Assembly: GCA_035771175.1 (NCBI GenBank)
Contig: CM069608.1
Span: 10,202,019-10,266,018 of the forward strand
Length of the DNA: 64,000 nt
Source of the DNA: Paratinospora sagittata
Lineage: Eukaryota > Streptophyta > Magnoliopsida > Ranunculales > Menispermaceae
Direction of reading: 5' to 3'
The position numbers and the translations under genes were made by a program. This document shows, one piece after another, positions 48,171 through 61,000 of this stretch. The notes beneath the pieces were generated by a model, which was not told the origin of the DNA, ran no database searches, and saw only the letters and a program-made list of their open reading frames with translations. How positions within the stretch are numbered: position 1 is the stretch's first letter; every line of letters begins with the position of its first letter.

Positions 48171-48690
48171 TTCAAGGAAAGTTTTGTAAGTATTTCGTTG
48201 ATTCTTGGTAAAAGAATCAAAACTCTATACTTGTATTCAGATCATTAAGTGACTGTGTGTGTCACTTGGTTTGAGCAAGTGTTGCTCATGATATAACGAT
48301 TTTCTCACACCTATAAGTTGAGAAGGTGTAACGGTTTGATTCTCACTCGTAAGAGAATCAGGTAGTGAAGTTTGAACAAAATTCTAACTGGGAGGTTAGA
48401 TAGTAGGTGTAGACGAGGCCGAACCACTATAAATCTTTTTTGTACTGTTGCACATTGTTTCTTATTGCATATCATTTACCATTATTTCTATAGATTGTTA
48501 TAACCTGTTGAATATTATTAACTGTCTTTAAAGAAAGGTATTAACCTGTCATTGTCTAATTCAACCCCCCTCTTAGACACATATGAGCCAACACTAACAT
48601 TATTCACATGTAGTGCTTTCATAATTATATAACTCACTAACCATTATATACATAGTTTAGTGTTATGCACATATATGTATCAAAACAAAA
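48171..48690. other. repeat-like spacer, possible degenerate copia LTR
   Basis: No ORF. A C-rich phrase AATTCAACCCCCCTCTTAG near 48557 resembles text common around copia LTR ends in plants, but no boundaries can be set. Confidence 0.35.
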
Positions 48691-50476
48691 GACACAAACC
48701 CATTTCCCTTACATGTACTCACATCAAAATCAGACAAGCTCAATTAAATTTTTTGGAGCCTTGCCCTTGCCCTTGTAATTGACACCTGTAAATAAGAGAA
48801 ATTTGGGGTGAGCTACAGCAAACTCAACGAGTAATCTACTAATGACATTACATATGCATCCATAATAAAACATGGCATGTAAAACAACAATATAAACCAA
48901 ATGCAAGCCAATATGAAATAATCATACATGATCAAGATAATCCATGTCATTTTTTTTTTCAAATTAAACAATGCATATCTTTGTAAAACATATGCTCATG
49001 ATCTTGGAGTATGAGCTGAGTCTCTATCCTTCTTATAAGTCTATAAGAAGAGAACCCGACCTCATTCAACCAGATCAAAACTATCAGGTAATGAACAAGT
49101 TTGTATCCCTATCGTGCATATATAAAGAGAACCTGGTGTCATTAACCATCCAATCCGATGATTTCCAACGTCACAGAGGAAATCATCTCATCTTACTTAC
49201 TCCGGTAAGCCTCGGTATTTCAATGCTAAAAATACAATTTCTTGCATTCAATCCATAATGTAATAATTAATAACATGCTTACATTCATAAAACAAGGTTT
49301 ATATACTACAATGTCATACATAAAACCAAAATAGAAATACTCACAAAGATTACAAAAAACTATCTAAGTATAATTCTCTATATACTTAGCCAAATTGTCC
49401 AACTCTTGACTATCACACTTCTTACAGCACAAGCAGCTCAACGCTCTTGTTGTCCAATGTCTGAATCCATCAATTTCCTTCCAATTTCTTCGTAATTCCA
49501 CATTTCCAATCATCCATAATCACTTTCTAATCATAAACACATCAAAAACACAACTAAATCACCATTAAGCATGTTCCCAAAACCCTGAGATAGCAAGGTC
49601 TGGAAACTCATTTCCAACTATGGAAAATCAACCAATTAATCACCAGTTAATCACAAATCAACAACAAATCACTTACCTATGATTTCCCCCAACAATTCAT
49701 CAAATCTCCAGTTGAAACCTACTTTTCCAAGCTCACAATCTAACCATGGAAAACATACAATTTTTACATATATGCAACAACTTGAAGAGAGGAATTCAAA
49801 AATGGAGTTTTTCCATACCTTAGATTTCAGCCCCCCAAGCTTAATTCGCCTTTTCCTTTTCATTGCTCTAGTTTTCCCTAACTTCAACCAGCTCAAATGA
49901 GCTAGAAAGGTCGAGAGATTTGGTTAAAATATGCACAAACCACCTCACCAACCATTTAAAAAAAATTGGCTGGCCCCCAGACAACCATTTTAAAGCATGC
50001 TTCTTGTTGCCTAGAAAACCAACTTTTACTATAATCTCGTGAGGAGCGGACTTCTCCCTTCCCAGGAGTGTGCTTTTCGCCTCAGAAGCGCGCTTCTCTG
50101 AAAACCCAGAAAGTACTGCTATTGGGTTTCATCACTGCAGCATGCTTCTCTTTTAAGGAGCAGTGGTTACTCAGAATGTGAAATCAGACTCCTTAAGGGA
50201 GGTCTCGAGTTCGATTCTGGGGGAGGAATGGTTCAGTGGCTACTAGGAATGCGAAATTAGACTCCTTAAGGGAGGTCTCGAGTTCGATTCCTAGGGAGGC
50301 CCTGCACTATTCATGAATAGTGGCAGACAAATAATCGTTTCGATGTAGACCAGCTGCGGTTGGGTTGCTACATGGCGATATGACAATATTATGGATCCAT
50401 AATGGCTAGGTGTTCGCCCCGAGGGGGTGCGCCCACACTTGGGTAGGGGGCACGCTGTGCAACCCAGGGTGTGACA
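48691..50476 (-). repeat. Tekay-like gypsy LTR sequence (minus orientation)
   Basis: The minus strand starts TGTCACACCCTGGG at 50476 and near its other end has GTTTGCTGTAGCTCACCCC (about 48806-48824) followed by TTTACAGG, the 3'-end signature of Tekay LTRs. The low-coordinate boundary and target duplication are not identified. GCGCGCTTCT-like phrases also occur in the LTR at 52992, so the two are related. A duplicated tRNA-like module lies inside. Confidence 0.6.
50161..50299 (+). repeat. tandem duplicated tRNA-like (pol III A/B-box) module
   Basis: Two copies, 50161-50226 and 50234-50299, period 73 bp and highly similar. Each has an A-box-like (TTCAGTGGCTA) and a B-box-like element (GAGTTCGATTC; 50207-50217 and 50280-50290) close to the tRNA/SINE consensus. 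A full cloverleaf could not be drawn, so this is not called a tRNA gene. A perfect 18-bp palindrome CACTATTCATGAATAGTG follows at about 50306-50323. Confidence 0.55.
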
Positions 50477-50730
50477 AGATTAGTCATAGTATTTATACTA
50501 TGATAATTTTACATGTCCTAATCTAGCATGTCATAAAAAAAGAGACTCAACCATGTAAACAAAAGAATGAATTGTTATTACATTTAGGTTTATCATACCA
50601 TTACAAGAATACCCCTTTCTGGTGAAAACCCCATTCTTGAATAAGATAAACTAATCCGACTCATATACAAGTCTGAAACATTTCTTGTTGAAAAGATCTC
50701 AGATACATGATTTTTACATATATCAAGTGC

Positions 50731-51858
50731 CTAAAACACATTACTTAATGTAAGAACTTGGTGAGATGTGAGCTTGAAATCAATAGTTCCTTTGCTAGTA
50801 ACTTCAGTGCGAAGATTATTTGTCATTCGCACTTCTTGACCAGTAGCAATCTCCTCGTAAATCTTGAAAAGACTACGATCTTTACAAATTAAAATAGTTG
50901 TTCCATGTCTGACCACCTTGCACTCTCATTTGCTACTGAATTTACTTCGCACACAATCGCCATGAGTTCGAGACCATCAACCATGTTACTTTCTTTGGTC
51001 ACTTTCTCATTCTTTATAGTTTTCTTTTGATGACGACAGTCTCGAGCATAATGACTAGGTTTATCACAAAAATGACGTTTTTCTTTTTTCTTGGATTATT
51101 CTTGTTAGAAGCTGACCTGATCTTGAATCATCTTTTGTCATTCTTAAGCTTTAGCTTGTCATTTTTAAACCCATGGTTTTCAAACATATTAGCCTTAAAC
51201 TCAGTTTTCGGTTTTTCTTCCTTCTTGTCCTAGTTTCTTGAATGTTCTTCAATTCGAACTTCGAAGGTGACGTTAAAAGGACTCCATAATGTGACTCCTT
51301 TGTTCATACTTGAGTTTCCTTTTATAATTTTTCCAAGTTGATGGTAATTGTGAAATAATTACCCCCACTTGAAATTCTTCTTCCAAATTAATATGACAGT
51401 TCGAAGATCATCAACGATTTTGTTGTATTTCATGCCCTTGTGCAGGAATCGACTTATCATTGGTCATCTTAAAATCAATATAATTAGAAATTAGAAATTC
51501 TTGTATTACTTGCCTCCTCAATGCGGTACTTGTTGTCTATTGTGGTCCATAACTCCTTTATGGTCTCAATTGTGTGCTATGAACTGTACACATTATTGGA
51601 AAGTGCATTTAGAATATGTCCACGACACAAATAATTATCCATCTCCCTATTCTTGCACATCTATTTCAATTCATCACTATCTTCTTTGGAGTTGGTTTAG
51701 AAATAGATTCAATGTTGTCATCCAGAATGTAGGCAAGCTTCAATGAAGTTAAAAAGAACATCATTGAAGAATATTGTAAAATTCTCTTTATCAAACTGCT
51801 ACAAACATATGAGATCTTGATTCATAATTTGAATAAAATGTGCAACAGTTTTTTCCAT
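50731..51858 (-). pseudogene. Ty1/copia gag-protease remnant
   Basis: Minus strand: start-like ATG at 51858, a Gag core recognisable as NALSNNVYSSHTIETIKELW-like sequence with stops (about 51620-51500), a zinc knuckle near 51060 (HFCDKPSHYARDC, the first Cys replaced), and a protease-region piece GTIDFKLTSHQVLTLSNVF (50790-50731). No frame is continuous. Lineage uncertain. Confidence 0.6.
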
Positions 51859-52991
51859 TGCTATTGAAGAATATTGTCTAAAAATTGTTGATACAAAAAA
51901 TATATCAATGTAGAGATAATAGACTGAAGTTGATTACTGGCTTCAAGGTACAATTTAAAAGACTTTGTGTTTTAGGCAATATTATTTCTCCTTTTTCGGT
52001 AGATCTGCGAGAACCAGTGGGGCATGTAGAAAATAATCTTCATCATACAATAAAGCCTGACTCAACGTTGTTGAATATGAATTGTGTTTGCTCCAACTCA
52101 ACCAAGAACACTCTAAATATTAGAACAGGATGATGTTAAGAAGAAAATAAAGCAAGGAGATAATATCATTTGATGTCATTGAGATGGATGGAAATGAGGG
52201 CTTGTATCCTTATTGATATAGTTTTCTTCGTCTCTATTGGCTAATAGACATGTCAATTTGATTGGCTGCCCTTTTAATTAATAGACGCTTATTCATGTGA
52301 ATAGATGTGTCTATTTATTTGAATTTGTACCTTTCGATTAATAGATACCTATTCATGTGAATAAATGTGTCTAATTGATTGAATGTATCTTTTCATTAAC
52401 AAACACTTTTTTTTCAATGGATACGTCTAGATTCAATGTATCCAAACCAACCATTCATCATAAGCACCTCTTTGTCAATAAATACATCTAGATTCAATAT
52501 ATTCAACAACCATTAACCATAAGCATCTCTTTGTCAACACATACATAAGTAAACCATAATCATAACCCAAAATAAACAATAATTAAAATATTTTCTAACA
52601 GTATTTATACAACGACATTACTGAAATCTTTGATAGCTTAACATATAATCTTAATTGTTTTTTATTTCTTTGCCGCGACGATTGCCGTGAAAAGTGCAAA
52701 AATCACATGTCATTACTTTTTATGTAGAAAAAAAAGTTTTGTAATTTTCTTCATAAAAGTACTTTTTGCTAAAAAAGAAGAAAAAAATAAAATATTTCAA
52801 TTTAGTTAAAACATAATAAGGATAAATAAATTAAAATATTATAATTAAAGAAGGTAAATTTGAAAAATATTAAATTGATCATTAAAAAGTGAAAAAGATT
52901 GCAGTAGTAATCGAAAAGAACTAATAAATTATTAGATTGCTATAATACTTATTACATCACAAAAATACTATTTTAAAATGTAAAAGTAATG
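51859..52991. other. spacer with ~60-bp imperfect tandem repeats
   Basis: About five degenerate copies of a 60-bp unit run from 52261 to 52550. The first ones share TTCATGTGAATARATGTGTCT, the later ones drift to CAATAAATACATCTAGATTC. The sequence lies upstream of the minus-strand gag and may be its LTR or leader. The open frame at 51885-52133 has no recognisable family. Confidence 0.5.
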
Positions 52992-54962
52992 TGTAACACC
53001 CCATTTCTGTAGTCAGACTTTTACGTTGACTTATACATATTATCTAACGTATTTTATACGCATATATGTATGTAAATGGCCTTAAAATACGATGTTAATT
53101 GTGTGTATCCTAATGTTGTAGGAACCCGAGACCCTAGACATGACACTTAGGGTGTAAAACTCAGAAACATTTGAAATTTGGACACGAGCAACGCATTCTA
53201 GAGGTGGCTAACAAAACATTGCCTTTTGGATTGGAGTGGCAGCGCGCTCCCCTGAAGAATAGCGCTATCCAGTGGTGGAAAACAGAATGATGCATTTTCT
53301 TAAATTTAAGCAAAAGCGCGCTCCTAGGATTGAGCGGCGCGCACCTTGCTGGTGACAAACACAAGGTCTATTTCTGGGCAAGGAGGAGCGCACTCTTAAT
53401 CAGGAGAAACACGTTCCTGGGCGTTCTGACAGGTTTTTTAGTATGGTCAGTGTGGTTGTTTGTCCGCCAATATAAAGGGTTTCTCGCTCGTTTTCAACTC
53501 ATTTGAGTTGCTTTTGTCTAGAGAAGAAAGGGGAAGTGAAAGGAAGTGAGGAACGAAGGCTAGGGCTGGTGAATTTGAATCCAAGGAAAGCTCTTTTTGC
53601 CTTAAAATTTATGGATTCTTGTTCCTTTCTTTAAGTTGTTCATCATATATGAATTTGGGTGAATTTGGGGGATGGTTGGACGAAATTGGAGAATATGGGT
53701 TTTGCCAATTTTGTGGGTTTTGATGTTTGAATTTGTATCCAAATGAAATGTTGATGAAAGTTGGGTTTAAAACATGTTAGATTGTAAAGGAATTGATGTT
53801 GAATGGTAGACGTGCCCAGTTGTTGTTGAAGCAACTGAGGGTTTGGGAAGGGGTTTAGGTGGTGTTTTTGTGTGAATTATTGTGGGATTGTGATTAAATG
53901 TCATCCTATTGTGAAATTTACAGAATTTTTCGGTGAAATTGGTGATTTTGTGGTGTGGTCATTTGGAAATTGGCGAGCTGCTTGTGTAGTAGTTGTTAGA
54001 GAGTGTAGTTTGGTGATAGGAGTTAATACCCATTGTAAGTATCTCTTACCTTTGGTCCTATGTATGACATTATATGTATAAATGTGTTTGTGAAATGTAA
54101 GCATGTCATTGTTATTGCATTTATGCTTTAAATGCATGAAATGTTTTATATTGGCGCATGCCTTGGACTTGGCTTAAGTTGGTCCTAGACATGGGTAACA
54201 TTCCGTTTGAGGGTCCTTACTAGGAATAAGACTCGCATGAATGGTTGATCAGCATATGTGGCTGGTGTTGTCCTAGTTAGGAATGGATTTTCCAAGAATA
54301 GTTACTTATGTAGAAGACTAGGTGCTACCCTCATAGATGCATAAGGGGTAAGTCCTACTCTAATACTTGGATGATGGGCGATGACTGAATGGTTTTTCAC
54401 TGGGCTTTGCAAGGTTTTGCAAATGGATGGATGTGATGAAATATATATTGATCATGTATTATTGATTACATGCCTACATCATGATGTTTATACCATTTTA
54501 AATGTCATGTTTCATTATTGATGCATACGTAATGTCATAAGTAGAATATTCAGTGAGTTAGTTGTAGCTCACCCAAACTCTCAATCTTTTCAGGACTAGA
54601 CATCAAGGGCAAAGGAAAGGCTCGGAGGAGTGACTTCTGGTCTTATTTGATGTATGTATGTGTTGAGGAGTTTTGCTAGACTTGTATTTTTGTATATATA
54701 CATGTATATATCACACTACTTATTGTATATTATAACGTAGATGTGTGAACATGTGTATAACAATGAATGACTAGTTTGGTTATGTGAATGTGACAAGATA
54801 GTATAGCCTGATATATTGTATATGTGGATGAAATAAATTCTTAATTGGGTGATATTTTATGAAATAGAATTGGATTATACAGGTCATGTGACAGGTTAAA
54901 GCTAACAGGGTATCAAAGGTGTTCGGAGTAGACACGTGTGATACTCTATGCCAGTCGTGACG
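52992..54962 (+). repeat. Tekay-like gypsy LTR sequence (plus orientation)
   Basis: Starts TGTAACACCCC. Near 54552 it has GAGTTAGTTGTAGCTCACCC followed by TTTTCAGG, and it ends around CCAGTCGTGACG, where the family has GTGACA. No matching target duplication was found and no Tekay coding region follows; instead the RT of a different gypsy element begins at about 54963. It may be a truncated solo LTR at a rearrangement point. Confidence 0.6.
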
Positions 54963-57271
54963 TCATCCACTTGGAATAATCATTTGAAGCATTTGAGAAT
55001 TGCTTTTACTGTATTAAAAAAACGACAATCTTCATGTGAAGCTTGAAAAATGTTAATTTGGTCAAAAAGAAGTAAATATTTAGGGCATGTAGTAAATAAA
55101 GATGGTGTTGCAATAAATTCTATGAAGATTGATGTCATGCTATCTTGGCCAAAACCAAAGTCAGCAAAGGTCATGCAGGGATTCTTTAGCCTCAAGGGTT
55201 ATTATTGTTGATTCATTCATAATTATGGGAAGATAGTGGCTCCTCTTATTAACATGTTGAAGAAAGAATTGTTTACTTGGAATATTGTTGCGAAAAAAGC
55301 TTTCCAAAGTCTCAAGATTGCAATGAATCAATCTCCTATCTTAGCTCTTCCTTGTTTTAATAAAACATTTATTGTAAAGTGTGAGGCTTTTGAGGTTAGT
55401 GTGGGTGCAATTTTGTCGCAAGACCTACCTATTGCTTACTTTAGCCAAGCACTTCATGAGAAGCATTTCTTGCTATCAACTAAGGGTGAAAGCAACCCGA
55501 CCCAACCTGATCATTTCGGGTTGGGTTTGAACAAAATTTTGGGTTGGTCGGGTTCTATTTTGGGTGACCCGACCAAGTCGCGTAGGGTCGCTGGTCTTGC
55601 CAAAAAAAGTTTGATTTAACCTGACCTGACTCGACCTTTAATCCTTCCCCTGTGCACGCCATTTCTCTCTCTCTTCTTTTCTCTTCCCTCTCTCTTTCCT
55701 TCCCTCTTCTTCTTGTTGCCCCTTGCAGAGACCCCTTTCTCTTCTTTTCTCTTTTTCTCTATTTTCTTCTTTTCTCTTCTCTTCTTATTCTCTCTCTTAG
55801 TGGTGTGCAACCTCTCTCTCTCTTTCTCTCTTCTCTTCTCTTTTTCTTTCTCCCTTCTTCTTTCTTTTTCTTTTTTTCTCCCTTGGTCCCGCCTCTCTCT
55901 CTCTCTCTTTCTTTTTTTCTCTCTTCTCTTCTCTCCCTTCTCCACCAGCTCTCTTTCTCTCTCTCCTTTTCTCTCTAACCATTTTCTGCCATCCCTTTAA
56001 AAAAAAAAGAAAAAGAAATTTTGGGCCAAGCCCATCAAGTTGGGGCCCAACCCAATCGATCCGACCCGACTTTTGGTTGGTCGGGTCAGGTCGGGTTGGG
56101 CCGCCTTAAAACAAGAGGTTGGGTGGGTTGGGGGGCGAAACCCGACCCGATCCGATTTCACCCCTACTATCAACTTATGAAAAAAAGATACTTGTTTTGA
56201 TTCTTGCAGTAGAAAAATGGTGACCATACCTTTTGGAAAGGAAATTTGTGGTGAAGACGGACCATTAAAGTCTCAAGCATTTGTGGTCACAATGCATCAT
56301 GATAAGTGTGCAACAAAAGGAGTAATACAAATTGATGGGCTACGATTTCATCATGGAATACAAAAAGGGTGGATGGTGAGAATGTTATTGTTGATGCCCT
56401 GTCTAGACAACATGAAGTTGGAGATTATGTGGGTAGCTAGCAAGCTTTGTCTAGCCCTCTTCCTCATTAGCTTGATGCAAGAGGTGGAATCTTGTCCACA
56501 CTTACAAGACATTAAATCCAAAATTCCCATTGGAGAAATGGTAGATACTTGTAAGCTTATGAATGGGGTGATTTTTTTAAAGGAAGAATATATTTAACAA
56601 GAGATTTAAGCCTCACAACCACTTTTATGAAAGAATTCCATGATAGCAAACATGAAGGTTATATCAAGACTCTTCAACGACTAAAATCAGCTTTTTCGAG
56701 AAAGGGATGAGTGAGCAACTCAAGTGATTTATAAGAGGTTGCAATGTCCGTCAAAGATACAAGGTGGAACATAGTGTGCCAGCAAGACTCTTGCAGCCAT
56801 TACCCATCCCAAATCAAATATGGGAAGACATATCAAAAAAATTTGTTGAAGGATTACCCCCTTCTCAAGGTAAGAGTACTATTATTGTAGTTGTTGATAG
56901 ATTATAAAAATATGGGGCTCTCTCTCATCCTCATACCGCTATTAGAATATATAGCTCAAATATTTTTTGATAACTATCTTTAAACTCCATGGGCTACCAA
57001 AATCCATTGTATGTGATAGAGATCCAACCTTCACAGGTACATTTTGGAAAGAACTATTTCGATTGAACTGAACCTCTTTCAACTTTGGCTGAAGTTATCA
57101 CCCGCAAAGGGACGGCCAAAGTGAAAATGTTAATCATACTTTAGAGATGTACTTCGAGGTGTTTCACAAGCGACAAGCTAAAAGAATGGTTGAAGTGTTG
57201 TCTTGGGCTGAATATCGCTACAATTCCAGTTGGAATTCTACTGTGCAAAAGATTCTTTTTAAAATAGTATA
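54963..57271 (+). pseudogene. gypsy RT-RNase H-integrase remnant
   Basis: RT end: KYLGHVVNKDGVAINSMKID, SWPKPKSAKVMQGFF and a stop. RNase H start: LINMLKKELFTW, AFQSLKIAMNQSPILALPCF, VGAILSQDLPIAYFSQALHE. After the MITE the text resumes with EKKILVLILAVEKW, an RNase H end VDALSRQHE near 56400, and integrase pieces: [33 protein letters not shown] and YHPQRDGQSENVNHTLEMYF (DDE region), with frameshifts and stops throughout. The last codons before the copia insertion are FKIV. Confidence 0.78.
55481..56166. mobile_element. hAT-type MITE with pyrimidine-rich core
   Basis: 686 bp. Left end TAAGGGTGAAAGCAACCCGA, right end on the other strand TAGGGGTGAAATCGGATCGG, forming imperfect terminal inverted repeats. 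Flanked by the perfect 8-bp duplication CTATCAAC (55473-55480 and 56167-56174), the hAT signature. GGGTCGGGTTGGG-type phrases continue inward on both arms. The centre (about 55655-55985) is almost pure C/T on the plus strand. No transposase. The open frames over the C/T tract are low-complexity artefacts. Confidence 0.85.
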
Positions 57272-57551
57272 TATTAGAGTTCTATACATATAATCGGGAT
57301 TTCCAAATCAATCTCAATCCCGATTTATCATTCCAAAATATTTGGGATATATATATTTCCTTTCTTAAATCATCCCCTACCTATTTGGATGATTGAGCAT
57401 GTATATAAATATGAAAATTGTGTATGCATTCACATATGAAATAAAGTGAGCGATAATTTGTTATTGCGGGCAATGTCGAACCACATAAATCCCTCTTTGT
57501 TTCTGTTTCTTGATTATTCTCTTGCAGTGGTTTGTGATTCTTGATTTAATA
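57272..57551 (+). repeat. 5' LTR of the TA...TA copia element
   Basis: 280 bp; TATTAGAG...TTTAATA, followed at once by TGGTATCAGAGT (57552-57563), the primer binding site. A TATA-like GTATATAAATATG lies near 57398. Confidence 0.88.
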
Positions 57552-58037
57552 TGGTATCAGAGTGATCCTGGGAAAGAGTTTCAGATTGCTGCACAACTTA
57601 ATGCTTTACAAGTCACACATAAGTTCTTGTTATTTGATTTCTTTGTGAAGATCAACAGTCGCGTTCATTTCGGCACTACGATTTTATGTTCTGCAAGTCT
57701 CACAAGTTCATATTGCTTGTTTATGAAGATCTAGTGTAGTGCTCATTCTGGCATCCTGCGCTTAATTGCGGTTGCGATACTTTGGGTTGCGATCCATTTC
57801 TTTTACCTGACCAAGAAGAACAAAAGCCTTATTTTTTTTTCATTGTAGTAACAAAGTGGGTGTGAAACATCACAATCAATAGTTGCAGCAAGTCCAAGAG
57901 AAAAGATAATAAGGAGCATAAACTTTATTACTTCTGCCACAAGGTTTATCAATCTAATTTTTTGGGTTTTTTTTGGTACTGATCTTTGGTGGTGGATTTC
58001 AGTACGATCATCTTTGGAGAATATTATATTATAATCA

Positions 58038-61000
58038 ATGGCAACAACACCCCCGGATGCTTTTTCTCCATATTATCTTCATCCATCGGATAATCCAGGG
58101 ACTCCATTAGTATCTCAACCATTTAATGGAGATAACTATTCTACTTCGAATCGTGCTATGAAAATGGCACTTTTAGCCACGAATAAAATGGGCTTCATTG
58201 ATGGTACCATCCCTCGACCAAGTGCACCAGAATCAAGCGTCTAACTTTGGAACCGTTGTAATGACATGGTTTTATCTTGGCTCTTAAATTCAATTTCTCC
58301 TGAAATATCTCATAGTGTAATCTATGCAACAACAGCTCAAACTGTTTGGAATGAACTTAAGGAGCAGTTTTCTCAAGGCAACATTCCTCCTATCTATCAA
58401 ATCAAGCGATCAATTTGTACTCATTCACAGGAGCAAATCCTCATTTACGATATACTTTACAAAATTGAAAGCTTATTGGGATGAATTAGCCTCATATATC
58501 CCTGCTCCTAATTGTATTTGTGGAGCTTTGAAAACCCTGTTTGAATATCAAGAACAAGAGCGAGTTTATTAATTTCTCATGGGCTTGAATGATTCTTATT
58601 CGATCGTTAGAAGTCAAATTCTCACCATGGATCCTCTTCCTTCAGTTAGTAAGGTTTACTCTCAAATTCTTCAAGAAGAAAAGCAACAAGAACTTCACAT
58701 CACTACACCTTCTATACCAGATGCAACAACGTTTTCTATTGTGAAGAAAGATGGTATTCAAGAATATGGTCGTTTTAATAAGAATCGCCAATGCCCACGT
58801 TGTGAACATTGCAACCAATATGGTCATATCAAATCAAAATGCTACAAGCTTCATGGCTACCCACAAAAGTCAAGCAACTTAGTTTCCTCTGATGGTGTCA
58901 AACCTCCTGCAACATCAACTAGCAATGCTTCAGAGACCATGGCTTCCTCTACCACCATCCCCCAGCTTACTCCAGAACAGTACCAACAATTACTTTTTTT
59001 TCTCAATCATGGTACCACTCAACCTACTGCCAATTTTAAAGGTAATTCTATTTGTTGCACTTCTTTTCCTTCATCTCTTTGGATTATTGATAGTGATGCC
59101 TCTGATCATATTGCACCTCATCCAAATTCTTTGTCCCATATCACACCTTGCCCTCAGAACAAACCTGTACATCTTCCTAATGGCATGGTTGCTCCCATCA
59201 CTCATAAGGGTGCAGTGTCCTTTTCTCCTACTTTGACCATTCATGATGGTTTATATGTACCTGAGTTTAAATTTAACTTACTCTCCATTAGCAAACTCAT
59301 TAAATCACTTAAATGTGTGGTTGTTTTTTTCTCCGATTTTTGTATTTTTCAGGACCTGGTCACAAAGTAGATGATTGGATTGGGTAAAGAGCATGGAGGA
59401 CTATTTTTTTCATCCTATAAATTGCCCCACTTCTCTCTCAGCTTGCAGCCCCATGGACTCTTTTGATGTTTGGCACTGGCGTTTAGGACACCCTTCTTCA
59501 TCTCGTCTTTTAGCTTTATGACGAATAATTAGTGACATTTCTACTTCTAATGCTCATTGTGATATTTGTCCCCTTGCTAAGCACACTAGGTTACCTTTTC
59601 CCAATGAAAATAATAGATATACTAAAACTTTCACTTTGATACATTGTGATATTTGGGGTGATTTTTTTGTTCAATCACTTTCAGGTGCTTGTTATTTTCT
59701 TACAATTATCGATGATTTTTCTTGGTGTACTTGGATTTATTTAATGAAGCATAAGTCTAAAACTCAATGTTTATTGAAAAACTTTTTTGCAATGGTTAAA
59801 ACACAATTTCATCGTTCCATTCAACAGATACTCACTAACAATGGCTTGAATTTGTTTCCCTTTCAATTTTTTTTAACGAAGTCGGTGTTGTCCACCAAAG
59901 GAGTTGTGTCAGTACACCTTAACAAAGTAGTGTGGTTGAACGTAAACATAGACATCTTTTAAAAATTGCTTGAACTCTTCTTTTTCAAGCTAATCTTCCT
60001 TTGAAATTTTAGGGTGAAAGTGTTCTTACTGCAGTTTACCTTATAAATCGTTTGCCGACACCTGTTCTTTCTAGCCAAACCCCTCATGACACACTTTTTA
60101 CTACAAAACCATCTTATACACATCTCCATGTCTTTGGTTATTTGTGTTATGCCCATTATCCCATGGGAAGCATAAATTTGCTCCTCGTGCCATCAAATGT
60201 GTGTTCATAGGGTATCTTTTTGGCCAACGTGGGTATCGGGTTTGTGATCCTCAAAAACATGTGATTTTCACTTCTCACGATGTGACCTTTCATGAGAATA
60301 TTTTCCCTTTTAGTATCCTTACTGCTCTTTCATCTTCTTCGGAACCTGTCCTCCCATTACCTATTATTGAACCTCCAAATTTAGGGCCTCCCTCTGCTCC
60401 TGCCATTACTAGCAACCCATCTTTACCTCCTCATAATCCTCCTACCCATCCTTTCCTTCGACACTTTACTCACCCTCATATCCTCCCCACCCATCCTCAT
60501 GATTATGAAATTTCTCTCCCTTCTTCCTCAACAACTAGCACTGCACATCTTATTCCCAATTTCCTCTCCTACTCTTCCTTGTCTTTCAGACACTTTTCTT
60601 TTCTCACCTCCATTTCTTATGAATTTGAGCCCACATCTTACTCTGAAGCCGTTAAGCATCCCAAGTGGTGAAAAGTCATGGCTGCCGAACTTGCAGCTCT
60701 TGAACATAATAATACTTGGGTTTTGACTCCTCTTCCTCATGGTAAAAAGCTTATTGCTTGTAAGTGGGTCTATAAAATCAAATATCGCTCTGATGGTTCT
60801 ATTGACCACTACAAAGCTCGCTTGGTCGCTAAAGGCTATACTCAAATTGAAGGTGTTGACTATCATGAAACTTTTGCTCAAGTTGCTAAGTTAGTTATTG
60901 TTCATTGCCTTCTTTCTATTGCTTCTATTAAAAAGTGGCATTTATACCAATTAGATGTTCATAATGCATTCCTTCATGGTGATCTTGATGAGGAAGTATA

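Noticed and set aside
50161..50299. Two tRNA genes
   Set aside because: B-box-like elements are present but a full cloverleaf with acceptor stem and 7-base anticodon loop could not be drawn; reported as tRNA-like only.
55616..56000. Arg/Glu/Lys-rich and Ser/Leu/Phe-rich open frames
   Set aside because: They are translations of the C/T-rich core of the MITE on each strand.
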